Made by a program: the position numbers and the translations under genes
DNA from: a virus
Direction: 5' to 3' (one strand)
Virus record (IMG/VR): IMGVR_UViG_3300028364_000014
Span: 124,001-188,000 of that record
DNA: 64,000 nucleotides
Notes under the pieces: model-generated
Databases searched by the model: none
The model's input: only the letters and a program-made list of their open reading frames with translations
What the model was told of the DNA's origin: nothing
Part shown: positions 57,017 to 64,000 of the stretch, one piece after another
How positions within the stretch are numbered: the stretch's first letter is position 1
How the letters are laid out: the number at the start of each line of letters is the position of its first letter

Positions 57017-57988
57017 TTATTTAAAATTATACAGTCTTACTTTAACTTTACTATTATTTAATAAAAATTCTGAGTTATCATCATAAAAGGTTACACCGGT
57101 TACTACCACTTCTGAAATGCCGGCGTTAATTATCTTAATAATGCATCTAAAACACGGTATTCCGCAACTTAAATAAAGAGTAGCTCCTTTAGTAGCTATA
57201 CCATGCCAAGCAGCATTCAAGATTGCATTTTCTTCTGCATGACCTGCTATACATATGTCCAACATCTCACCGGATTTAGCGCCCATAGAGTGTCTAGGGC
57301 ATATTGGATTACATGGATCAATAGGTTTAATTACCTTATCTTTGTACTTATTTATAAAATTAGAATCTAACTCCCATCTACGCTCACAGCTTGGTATCCC
57401 TCTAGGAGGTCCATTATATCCAGTACTTACTATACTTTTATCTTTAACTAGGACAGCCCCTATTCGTCTAGATAAACACTTAGAATGTCTTGCTGCTTGT
57501 CTACACACATTAAAAAAATACTCATCCCAGTTTTTAACTGGAGGGTCGGTAATAGAATAAACATCTACTGGGTTATTTAATAATTTATCCTTATCTTCAT
57601 CAGTAACCAACTCAACCGGTAAATGTAGCTTCTGAGCAGTAACTTCTGCTACAAAATCCCTACGTTTTTGTATAAAAGCACTAATACCTGTTACTTTAGT
57701 CATTATTAAATATTTCAAAGTTAATGATAGTATAAATTTATCCAAAATTTCTTTGTCATCATGTAATCTTTCAATTAAAGTATCTTTAATTTCATTATAA
57801 GCTTCAGTAAAAGAATACCCTACTTCTTTTGATACTTTTAATATATTAGCTACGTCAATTATAACAGTAGAATCAAAAGTTAATATAAAACTATCGATTT
57901 TTTTTAAAGTTCTTTCTGTTACTGGACCTTTAAAATACTTATGAAATAAGGTCTTAAAAAAATCATCTAAAATTAATTGGTTTATCAT
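57017..57988 (-). CDS. dCMP deaminase family protein with N-terminal extension
   Basis: 323 residues. HAEENAILNA (H-A-E) and SCGIPCFRC (PCxxC) are the zinc catalytic motif of dCMP/dCTP deaminases, with SRRIGAVLVKDKSIVSTGYNGPPRG typical of dCMP deaminase. The first ~155 residues form an unrelated helical extension. It supplies dUMP for dTMP synthesis. The unusual length may mean fusion to another function. Confidence 0.88.
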   Translation of the reverse strand: MINQLILDDFFKTLFHKYFKGPVTERTLKKIDSFILTFDSTVIIDVANILKVSKEVGYSFTEAYNEIKDTLIERLHDDKEILDKFILSLTLKYLIMTKVTGISAFIQKRRDFVAEVTAQKLHLPVELVTDEDKDKLLNNPVDVYSITDPPVKNWDEYFFNVCRQAARHSKCLSRRIGAVLVKDKSIVSTGYNGPPRGIPSCERRWELDSNFINKYKDKVIKPIDPCNPICPRHSMGAKSGEMLDICIAGHAEENAILNAAWHGIATKGATLYLSCGIPCFRCIIKIINAGISEVVVTGVTFYDDNSEFLLNNSKVKVRLYNFK

Positions 57989-58001
57989 CTACTACTTATC
58001 C

Positions 58002-58256
58002 TTAAGTTATATTATTATCAATAATTATTGGCCAATAATAATCTACATCATTATTATCTTTACCTAGTCTTATTCTTTCTTCTTCCGTATCATACTGCAT
58101 AATCTTGAGTCTTTTTTTATCGTTACATATTGGGCAAGTAATATCTAACACCATAATCAAACTACCTGACCTTGGTCTGAAGATACACTCCCCCTGTACT
58201 CCACAATCACATGAGTATTTAATCGTGTCGCCGTCTGTTTTAATTATTTTTAGCAT
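58002..58256 (-). CDS. Small Cys-containing protein, 84 residues
   Basis: CDCGVQGEC and CPICNDKK form zinc-type pairs. One base upstream of the ligase stop, so coupled to it. Unknown; might support the ligase. Confidence 0.55.
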   Translation of the reverse strand: MLKIIKTDGDTIKYSCDCGVQGECIFRPRSGSLIMVLDITCPICNDKKRLKIMQYDTEEERIRLGKDNNDVDYYWPIIIDNNIT

Positions 58257-59528
58257 TTAAAATCCTTTTTCATCTATTACAATATCTTTAGGTAACTTAT
58301 CTTCATGTTTTTTACTATAAGATGGAAACTGGTAAGCCCCTGTAGGAAATCTTTGTGAATAGGAAATCTCTATAACACACGGTAGTTCCCAATAATCTAT
58401 TTCGCATTCACCTTGTTTAATTTTTAGCCCTGAACCTACTCTACCTAGAGGAATTATCTTACCTACCTGATTATATTTACCTATTAAAAGACTACCGACT
58501 TTACCTTGTTTAGCACCAGTACCTTCCTTCCAATCATAAGCTACAACATCATCTTCTTTAACAGCTTTTACCTTCCAACATGCCCTTCTTGTGGGTTTTC
58601 CTGTGTAGGTAATTTCTGCATTCTCATGAGCGTGCCAAAGAACTAATCCTTCATATTGCATTTTATTTTTATCTACCCACCCATATGCCTCATTATACGA
58701 ATCAAATAGTTTCTCTTTGGGTAGTATTACAGAACTATTAGCTATTAAACTTTTTGTAAGAAATCCTAACGAATCCTCATAATTTTCTTCTGTAAAGTCC
58801 TCTCTATCTGAAAACAACACATTAAAAACTACAGCTATAACTTTATGTTTTTCCTGCAAAGCTAGTGATGTTTTAATATCTTCCTTCAATTCACCATTTA
58901 AAGTGTCAGATTTAGAGATACTTTGCATCAACTTAAACCCTTCCATATGGGATATTTTTAACTCAGGATCGATTACAAATTCAGCAATCAATAAGGTATT
59001 ATACGGCAATTTCATATCTTCTATGGTTTTTACAATGTTTAAGTACTTTTTAGTATGGTCATTAATACGTCTAGTATATATTTTAACTTCTCCTATAGAA
59101 GTTACTAAAATATAATGACACAAACCATTATATTTTAAAAAAAACCTTGCTAACTTATCCTTAATCAATTTATTACATTTTGTTTTAGAAATACTTGTAT
59201 TAGGTTTAGAACAACAAAACTGGACAGGTAAATTATTAAAATCCATTTGATTATTATTTAAGTCTGGTAAATCATCTAAAGATTTAGCTATTTGTAACCC
59301 TTCCTTTAATCTAGTTTCAATTAATCTAGTATAGTCAGCTTTAGCAGCCTCATCTGGGTTAAGTTCATTAGCTTTACCTCTATTAATGTAGCCATAGGTA
59401 TGAAAGGTGGTTTGAATTTTTCCACCAACTAGTCCCCACTTACGGGTAATTGTATCACCAACCAATGTTAAAATGACAAATTTTACTCTCCCAGTAGAGT
59501 GATTTTGTACTAAAATTATTTCTTCCAT
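58257..59528 (-). CDS. ATP-dependent DNA ligase with N-terminal WGR domain
   Basis: 423 residues. Residues 25-75 have a WGR-like core (KWGLVGGKIQTTFHTYGYIN). The nucleotidyltransferase part has motif I KYNGLC (catalytic Lys), motif III EFVI, motif IV EGLVLWH and motif V CWKVKAV. A C-terminal OB-fold-like region follows (GSGLKIKQGE). WGR domains bind DNA ends in PARPs; a WGR-ligase fusion is not a standard phage ligase. A strong promoter lies upstream. Confidence 0.8.
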   Translation of the reverse strand: MEEIILVQNHSTGRVKFVILTLVGDTITRKWGLVGGKIQTTFHTYGYINRGKANELNPDEAAKADYTRLIETRLKEGLQIAKSLDDLPDLNNNQMDFNNLPVQFCCSKPNTSISKTKCNKLIKDKLARFFLKYNGLCHYILVTSIGEVKIYTRRINDHTKKYLNIVKTIEDMKLPYNTLLIAEFVIDPELKISHMEGFKLMQSISKSDTLNGELKEDIKTSLALQEKHKVIAVVFNVLFSDREDFTEENYEDSLGFLTKSLIANSSVILPKEKLFDSYNEAYGWVDKNKMQYEGLVLWHAHENAEITYTGKPTRRACWKVKAVKEDDVVAYDWKEGTGAKQGKVGSLLIGKYNQVGKIIPLGRVGSGLKIKQGECEIDYWELPCVIEISYSQRFPTGAYQFPSYSKKHEDKLPKDIVIDEKGF

Positions 59529-59564
59529 TTTATAGCTCCTTTAATTTTCCTCAATCTTACACAT

Positions 59565-59592
59565 AATATAGTACATTTTATGGATTTGTCAA
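59565..59592 (-). promoter_or_regulatory. Promoter of the WGR-ligase gene (TTGACA-N16-TATATT)
   Basis: Minus-strand pattern of the same class; the -35 lies just inside the 3' end of the HNH gene. Leader about 36 nt with SD AAAGGAG. Confidence 0.78.
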
Positions 59593-60452
59593 GTAAATAT
59601 TTGATCCTTAACACATCTAAGTTCATAATACCCACAACCAGGGAGCTTGTGTACGTCCTTATGACATGTTTTGCATAAAGTAATGGTGTTAGCCACATCA
59701 TTTCCTAAACGTGGATTCTGGGTGTATCCTTCGATGTGATGGCAATGAAGCGGAGCTTCCTTTTGGATGGCTCCGCAAATTTGGCACTTCCAGTTGTCAC
59801 GCTCAAAACACATTTGTCTAACTAGAGGATTAACTTCGCGGGATGATGCAGGTTTGAATTCTTTAGGCCATAATTTTTGATTATACACAGGACAAGCTTC
59901 TTTACAATTATCTGAACAGTATAATGAACATTCACCTTCCATCTGTCCTTTAATTGTTTTAATTCTTGAACTTACTTCTATATTTGTAGGTATAAAGTAT
60001 TTACCACAGTACCTACATTTAACTTCTAAAGAGATACCATCTTTAGAAAGTCTGGGTGACTCATCAACAGTGAGTTTATCTTTATAAGTTTTATAAATAG
60101 CAAAATTATTATTGTATTCAATACTTCGTGCTTTTATTACTTCTTTATTCATTTCTTTATATATTTTATTTTGTTTGTTTATTTTTATTTTATTATGTGT
60201 TCTATATTTATATTTTCTACTGCTTATTTCTTTTTTATTGTTATTATAATATTCTTTGTGTTGTTTATTTATTTTTTCTTTGTTATTTTGATAATATAAT
60301 TTCATAAATAAAGAGTGTTCTTTTTTATTATTATAATAATAACCTTTCTTACAGTCTTTACATATTGTATAAATACCATCTTTGGAATTCTTATCCTTAC
60401 TGAACTCACTAGAATCTTTAACTTCTTTACATTTTGTACACATTTTTTCCAT
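59589..60452 (-). CDS. HNH endonuclease
   Basis: 287 residues. Several zinc-ribbon parts (CTKCKEVKDSSEF, CKDCKK, CRYCGKYFIP) and a C-terminal HNH module: WKCQICGAIQ, HCHHIEGYTQNPRLGND and LCKTCHKDVH. A Lys/Asn/Tyr-rich central part is typical of DNA-binding homing nucleases. It is probably a selfish homing gene inserted between neighbours. Confidence 0.85.
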   Translation of the reverse strand: MEKMCTKCKEVKDSSEFSKDKNSKDGIYTICKDCKKGYYYNNKKEHSLFMKLYYQNNKEKINKQHKEYYNNNKKEISSRKYKYRTHNKIKINKQNKIYKEMNKEVIKARSIEYNNNFAIYKTYKDKLTVDESPRLSKDGISLEVKCRYCGKYFIPTNIEVSSRIKTIKGQMEGECSLYCSDNCKEACPVYNQKLWPKEFKPASSREVNPLVRQMCFERDNWKCQICGAIQKEAPLHCHHIEGYTQNPRLGNDVANTITLCKTCHKDVHKLPGCGYYELRCVKDQIFT

Positions 60453-60505
60453 GTAATTTCTCCTTATAAGATATCTAGTTACTCCACTATCTATAAGAAA
60501 GTTAG

Positions 60506-60667
60506 TTAACTATCACTAAAAATAGGGTAAAGTTCTTGCATAATAACTATTAAATCATCTTGCATTTTTAGTTCCTCTATATTAGACCAACCCATACCAT
60601 CACTTATAATTACCACAGTGTAATCGTCGTAAGGTTCAAGACTTTTTATTAATTCTTTTTTTGTCAT
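60506..60667 (-). CDS. Small acidic protein, 53 residues
   Basis: SD AAGGAATAAGT 5 nt from ATG. Product MTKKELIKSLEPYDDYTVVI... contains DGMGWSNIEEL. Fits the short coupled genes around it. Confidence 0.5.
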   Translation of the reverse strand: MTKKELIKSLEPYDDYTVVIISDGMGWSNIEELKMQDDLIVIMQELYPIFSDS

Positions 60668-60669
60668 AC

Positions 60670-61446
60670 TTATTCCTTATAATTAGATGTAATATAATCA
60701 TACATAATTTCTTCTACTAGTTTTTCAACTTTTTCTGTCTCTGGTTTTTCTGGTAAATCACACTTTTGATAAATTTCTTTGGTTTTTTCAAATAACATAT
60801 CTGATTCACTTTTAACTTCGTCTAGAGTCCATTTACCATTCTTAATATCAATAAGTTCCTGAGAATCTTTAGTTCTATAAACAGTTAACTCGCCTGTGTC
60901 TAAGAACTCATAACCCATACGAAGTAACCTAATACTATGACTTGCCATTTTTGAATCGTAACCTACTTTATCGACCAACCTCTTTCTTTTAGCCCCCATA
61001 TAACCTTCAAATTTTAACTTATTAACCCTTGCTAGTTGCCCATGAGCATAACCTACATAAGCATTGTACGCTCTCTTAGACGAGAATAAATCCCTATTAT
61101 TTAGCAAAGCCTTACCATAAATATTTGTTTTTAAATAGTGGTCTTTGTGCAACCACAAAATAGGCATTACATTAGGGTTAGATTTTAATAACATACTTAT
61201 CATTTTTTTAAATTCATAATGAACTACGTCATATTGTCCTATAAAACTTTCTTGTACCTCTTTAATTTTTCCTAAACCAAGATACTCTAATACGGGAGCA
61301 AAGTATACACCCATAAGGTCAACATCATCAGAGCTGTTTGGTTGGTCAGGAGGTATAAACGTATTGTGGGAAACACTTCCTCTATATGTTGCCAATAAAG
61401 TTCTATCATTGAACATCTCCAACATCTTTTCTTTCTCTCCCATCAT
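60670..61446 (-). CDS. RlaP/pol-beta-fold nucleotidyltransferase
   Basis: 258 residues. YRGSVSHNTFIPPDQPNSSDDVDLMGVYFAP carries the [GS]xS...DxD signature of the pol-beta nucleotidyltransferase superfamily RlaP-type (predicted RNA ligase-associated). Its 5' end overlaps the next gene by 41 nt; a start at 61425 (SD GGGAGAG) is possible. It may modify nucleic-acid ends. Confidence 0.75.
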   Translation of the reverse strand: MMGEKEKMLEMFNDRTLLATYRGSVSHNTFIPPDQPNSSDDVDLMGVYFAPVLEYLGLGKIKEVQESFIGQYDVVHYEFKKMISMLLKSNPNVMPILWLHKDHYLKTNIYGKALLNNRDLFSSKRAYNAYVGYAHGQLARVNKLKFEGYMGAKRKRLVDKVGYDSKMASHSIRLLRMGYEFLDTGELTVYRTKDSQELIDIKNGKWTLDEVKSESDMLFEKTKEIYQKCDLPEKPETEKVEKLVEEIMYDYITSNYKE

Positions 61447-61759
61447 TAATCACCTGTAATCCTTTACTATCTATTTTAAACCCATTATCCCTAGCCGCAA
61501 AAAACCGTGAGGTATGTTTAGATTTTTTTAAATTAGTAACATAATCAATTTTATCTTGAGACATTGCACTAGAACCAAAGAACAGTCCTTCGGGGTCATT
61601 TCTATAATCCCACACGCCTCCTAAACTTTCTGAACCATCTTCTTCAATAATTACTTCCAAAGCAAGACCCACGGGGTGAAAAAACTGTCTGTTAGCTTCT
61701 TGTAAAAACCCTAATTCTCTAAACTCCTTTATATTCATTCTTTTAATATCTTCGGGCAT
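61406..61759 (-). CDS. Uncharacterised protein, 117 residues
   Basis: Alpha/beta with VIIEEDGSESLGGVWDYRND. Overlaps the RlaP gene. No family; appears to be an operon partner. Confidence 0.5.
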   Translation of the reverse strand: MPEDIKRMNIKEFRELGFLQEANRQFFHPVGLALEVIIEEDGSESLGGVWDYRNDPEGLFFGSSAMSQDKIDYVTNLKKSKHTSRFFAARDNGFKIDSKGLQVINDGRERKDVGDVQ

Positions 61760-61761
61760 CC

Positions 61762-61908
61762 CTAATTCTCCTCATTTAAAATATCTATTGCGTAATCATA
61801 TCCTTCCCAGTTATCTACCCCCGCTTGTTCTAAAGCCCTCATAAAACTTGAATCCTCTAAAAGACTTTCATACTCTTTAACTGTAATTGTTATAGTTTTT
61901 TCCGTCAT
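61762..61908 (-). CDS. Small acidic protein, 48 residues
   Basis: SD GGAG 8 nt before ATG. MTEKTITITVKEYESLL... suggests a short beta-helix protein. Coupled to the next gene by 2 nt. Confidence 0.5.
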   Translation of the reverse strand: MTEKTITITVKEYESLLEDSSFMRALEQAGVDNWEGYDYAIDILNEEN

Positions 61909-61946
61909 TCACCCGTCTCCCTACATTTAAAATTTCCATTTTAACC

Positions 61947-62585
61947 CTATACATAATCTTTACAAATACCAAAAGTTTTTCTATGTAGTTTATTTAAACC
62001 ATAAGTCTTAATTGCGTCTCTATGTTTTTGGGTACCATATCCTTTATTGTTAGCTATGTCCCAAATATTGTAGTAATCGATATCAGGTAAATTTAAAATA
62101 GCATTATCTCTATAAGTTTTAGCTATTATAGAGGCCGCGGCTATTGATAACACTAAAGCATCTCCACCTACAATCGGCTGTTGATACTCATTTACCATCT
62201 TAAGATTAATAGGACCGTCTATAAGCACACAGTCATAATTAATATCGTTATCCATATATAATTTAGAAAGAGCCAAAGCCATAGCCTGTTCTGTTGCTCT
62301 AAGAATATTTATATCATCTATAACATCAGGACCAATTTCACCTATACCATAAAAACAATTATCTTTAATTAAATCAGCAAGTTCATTTCTTTTTTTAGCG
62401 GTAAGTTGTTTAGAATCATGCACTTTATTTAATAACTTGGGAATGTTTTGTTGAGGTATGTATACAGATGCGGCTACAACACTACCCCATAAAGTCCCTC
62501 TAGCACACTCATCTATTCCTACCACACAGGAGAAACCCTTACCATACATCTCATTTTCTAAATCATATGTAGGATAAGCCTTCAA
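61947..62585 (-). CDS. rnhB: Ribonuclease HII
   Basis: 212 residues. GIDECARGTLWGSVVAAS (first catalytic D-E), DSKQLTAKKRNELADLI, DGPIN (second Asp region) and AAASIIAKTYRD are the RNase HII motifs. It removes ribonucleotides from DNA and RNA in hybrids, complementing the RNase HI at 34977. Confidence 0.92.
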   Translation of the reverse strand: MKAYPTYDLENEMYGKGFSCVVGIDECARGTLWGSVVAASVYIPQQNIPKLLNKVHDSKQLTAKKRNELADLIKDNCFYGIGEIGPDVIDDINILRATEQAMALALSKLYMDNDINYDCVLIDGPINLKMVNEYQQPIVGGDALVLSIAAASIIAKTYRDNAILNLPDIDYYNIWDIANNKGYGTQKHRDAIKTYGLNKLHRKTFGICKDYV

Positions 62586-62590
62586 TATAA

Positions 62591-62827
62591 TTATCCAGCC
62601 ACATTGGATCTAAATCTGCTCAAAACATCTGGTTTGCTATAAGCATTAGAAACTGCTTCATCTCTGCGGTCAGCTGTATGTACAACTCTATCTGTTTTAT
62701 TTATTTCTCTCTGAACATCAAACACATAGTCATCGCACTTTCTACTCTTATTAAGTTTAATTGTTGTTTTTTTAATAAGGCATTTTCTATTAGATTCGTT
62801 CTTACAAAAAGCACATTTAATTTTCAT
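62591..62827 (-). CDS. Small Cys/Lys-rich protein, 78 residues
   Basis: CAFCKNESNRKC forms a zinc pair at the N-terminus; charged tail. 5 nt upstream of rnhB, so probably transcribed with it from the promoter at 62872. Confidence 0.55.
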   Translation of the reverse strand: MKIKCAFCKNESNRKCLIKKTTIKLNKSRKCDDYVFDVQREINKTDRVVHTADRRDEAVSNAYSKPDVLSRFRSNVAG

Positions 62828-62871
62828 TATCTATCTCCAATATTTAAAAATGTCATTTAATCTTATGTTAT

Positions 62872-62899
62872 AATATAATACTTAAGTTTAATTTGTCAA
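62872..62899 (-). promoter_or_regulatory. Promoter (TTGACA-N16-TATATT) for the 62827 to rnhB unit
   Basis: Minus-strand match of the same class; leader about 45 nt. Confidence 0.78.
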
Positions 62900-62912
62900 G
62901 TATTTATTTTTT

Positions 62913-63038
62913 TTAATACCTCATAATATACACAGGTGAGTCATTCATAATACTAAAGTATAAAACAGGTAATTCTATAAACGCTATAAGAAACGTTAAT
63001 ACTAGTATAGCAATCAACACACTACATGCTTTAGTCAT
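62913..63038 (-). CDS. Single-pass membrane protein, 41 residues
   Basis: SD AGGAGGG. One hydrophobic helix (VLIAILVLTFLIAFIELPVL) nearly spans the protein. Typical of phage membrane micro-proteins; no function assigned. Confidence 0.55.
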   Translation of the reverse strand: MTKACSVLIAILVLTFLIAFIELPVLYFSIMNDSPVYIMRY

Positions 63039-63055
63039 TAGAAATTTAACCCTCC

Positions 63056-63658
63056 TTACTTCAATCTATTACCAATCTCAATATTTCGTATAATATCTTG
63101 CCAAGTATTTACCCTAGTAATAATATCCGGGTTAAAATTAAGCCAACTATTCCAAGGACGAGTAAGCACCATTAACCCTTTACGCCATCTAAGCTGTGCT
63201 TGTGCCATTTCTTCTAAATTAGGAAGACAATCATCGACATAACAATCAAGTTTATATTTCTTAATATGTTGTCCTTTCTCATTACCGTCAGTCATAACCA
63301 ACTTAGTAAACGGTATATTATTATGACATAACCAAGTAGCAGTAGAGTCTTTAAAATCATGCTCACGTTTAGTTATAATATAAATTTTATGACCTGATTT
63401 ATTTAATATATTTAAACACTTAACTGCATTTTTATAGGGCTTTACTGTAGCCAACATATCCTCTGAGTGAACAGCCCATGTCATAGCACTACACATAGCT
63501 TTCTGTTTTTCCTCATTCGCTGTAAATATGTTTTTTTGAAACCAAAAATGATTCAAATCTTCTACCTTAGCATTTGTACCAAGCTCATAATTACAATAAT
63601 CTATAGCCATGTGAGCTGTCTTACTTATTACTTCATCCAAATCAAAACCTAGATTCAT
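63056..63658 (-). CDS. HAD-family 5'(3')-nucleotidase-like protein
   Basis: 200 residues. GFDLDEVIS (HAD motif I D-x-D), YIITKRE (motif II T), KYKLDCYVDDCLPN (motif IV D-D) match NT5C-type deoxyribonucleotidases, which dephosphorylate dNMPs. Plausibly part of nucleotide metabolism together with dCMP deaminase. SD AAGGAG. Confidence 0.7.
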   Translation of the reverse strand: MNLGFDLDEVISKTAHMAIDYCNYELGTNAKVEDLNHFWFQKNIFTANEEKQKAMCSAMTWAVHSEDMLATVKPYKNAVKCLNILNKSGHKIYIITKREHDFKDSTATWLCHNNIPFTKLVMTDGNEKGQHIKKYKLDCYVDDCLPNLEEMAQAQLRWRKGLMVLTRPWNSWLNFNPDIITRVNTWQDIIRNIEIGNRLK

Positions 63659-63667
63659 TTAATCTCC

Positions 63668-63988
63668 TTAAACATCAGCGTTATAAATATTAGAACCATC
63701 TTCGTCTGCTACAACCAATCTACCGTTATATTCAATATTTCTTTTATAAGGTCTTGGGTTAAATGAATCTGTTTTAACAGCATAATGTATCTGACATCCT
63801 GCCACTAGCATGTTACCAATCTCAAGATACCAATTAGTTGACCCTTTATTAGTTTTAATTCCTAAAGTTTCTTCATCGTTTCTAATACCTTTAACCGTAC
63901 CGAATACAGCTCTGTACATTTGACCATCTGGAGCAAAAAACCAACCATCAGTAGTCACTACTGCTTTTTGTCCTTCTTCTATTTTCAT
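63668..63988 (-). CDS. Uncharacterised beta-rich protein, 106 residues
   Basis: Beta strands with many Gly turns (KAVVTTDGWFFAPDGQMYRA, VFGTVKGIRNDEETL), perhaps an SH3-like barrel. SD GAGGG at the window edge; complete in the window. Function unknown. Confidence 0.5.
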   Translation of the reverse strand: MKIEEGQKAVVTTDGWFFAPDGQMYRAVFGTVKGIRNDEETLGIKTNKGSTNWYLEIGNMLVAGCQIHYAVKTDSFNPRPYKRNIEYNGRLVVADEDGSNIYNADV

Positions 63989-64000
63989 TTTAATCCCTCT

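Overview
The window looks like part of a large (jumbo-class) tailed-phage genome. It is AT-rich, almost fully coding, and packed with small phage-type ORFs. It carries about 20 tRNA or tRNA-like genes, a tRNA CCA-adding enzyme, phage-style recombination and repair genes (RuvB, Rad52, WGR-DNA ligase, UDG, RNase HI and HII, DnaQ-like exonuclease, dCMP deaminase) and homing elements (HNH, GIY-YIG, an intein, a TnpB element). No virion morphogenesis genes are recognisable. Lipoprotein signal peptides, CFA synthase, a PHB-depolymerase-like hydrolase and an RlmJ-like enzyme suggest a Gram-negative, polyhydroxybutyrate-storing host; this is inference.

Layout: bases 1-8500 (+) hold an amide-bond-forming island (amidoligase fragment, two class-II glutamine amidotransferases, a COOH-NH2 ligase, an ATP-grasp ligase and a GNAT-fold protein); a second ATP-grasp gene follows at 13.3 kb. 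Bases 8.6-12 kb hold RuvB, a sigma-like factor and the CCA-adding enzyme. Bases 12-34.3 kb (+) form an accessory region where tRNAs, tRNA-like genes and structured RNAs alternate with very small ORFs, an RlmJ-like rRNA methylase, a metallophosphoesterase, a radical-SAM protein, the PHB-depolymerase-like hydrolase and CFA synthase. A TnpB-only IS605-type element sits on the opposite strand at 32.6-33.9 kb. Bases 34.2-38.7 kb (+) carry RNase HI, a MESH1-like alarmone hydrolase, a lipoprotein and a GIY-YIG nuclease. At about 38.8 kb the coding strand flips. The rest (-) carries DnaK, a soluble PgpH-like c-di-AMP phosphodiesterase, an intein-containing Clp ATPase, Rad52, a Dam methylase with an adjacent nuclease, a frameshifted methylase, a multi-PAS protein, a WGR-DNA ligase, RNase HII and others. 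Seven near-identical promoters (TTGACA-N16-TATATT or TATAAT) occur only in this minus-strand half.

The most unusual content is RNA. (i) Five copies of a compact three-helix motif (perfect outer stem P1, then YGAA, P2, UUAUCA or UUCAUC, P3, P2', ACUU, P1') lie between genes, and a sixth, circularly permuted copy is inserted in the anticodon loop of a tRNA, where the anticodon stem takes the place of P3. (ii) Two long RNAs (21117-21345 and 28108-28421), perhaps with a third shorter relative (25096-25264), share 5' and 3' conserved blocks and a P1 helix. The second contains stretches closely resembling the helix 43 region and the 2056-2075 region of bacterial 23S rRNA. (iii) Several tRNAs have aberrant anticodon loops, inserts or class changes. 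Together with the CCA enzyme, the RlmJ-like methylase and the amidoligase/ATP-grasp/GNAT island, this suggests extensive remodelling of, or non-translational use of, the tRNA and rRNA machinery. All functional links here are hypotheses.
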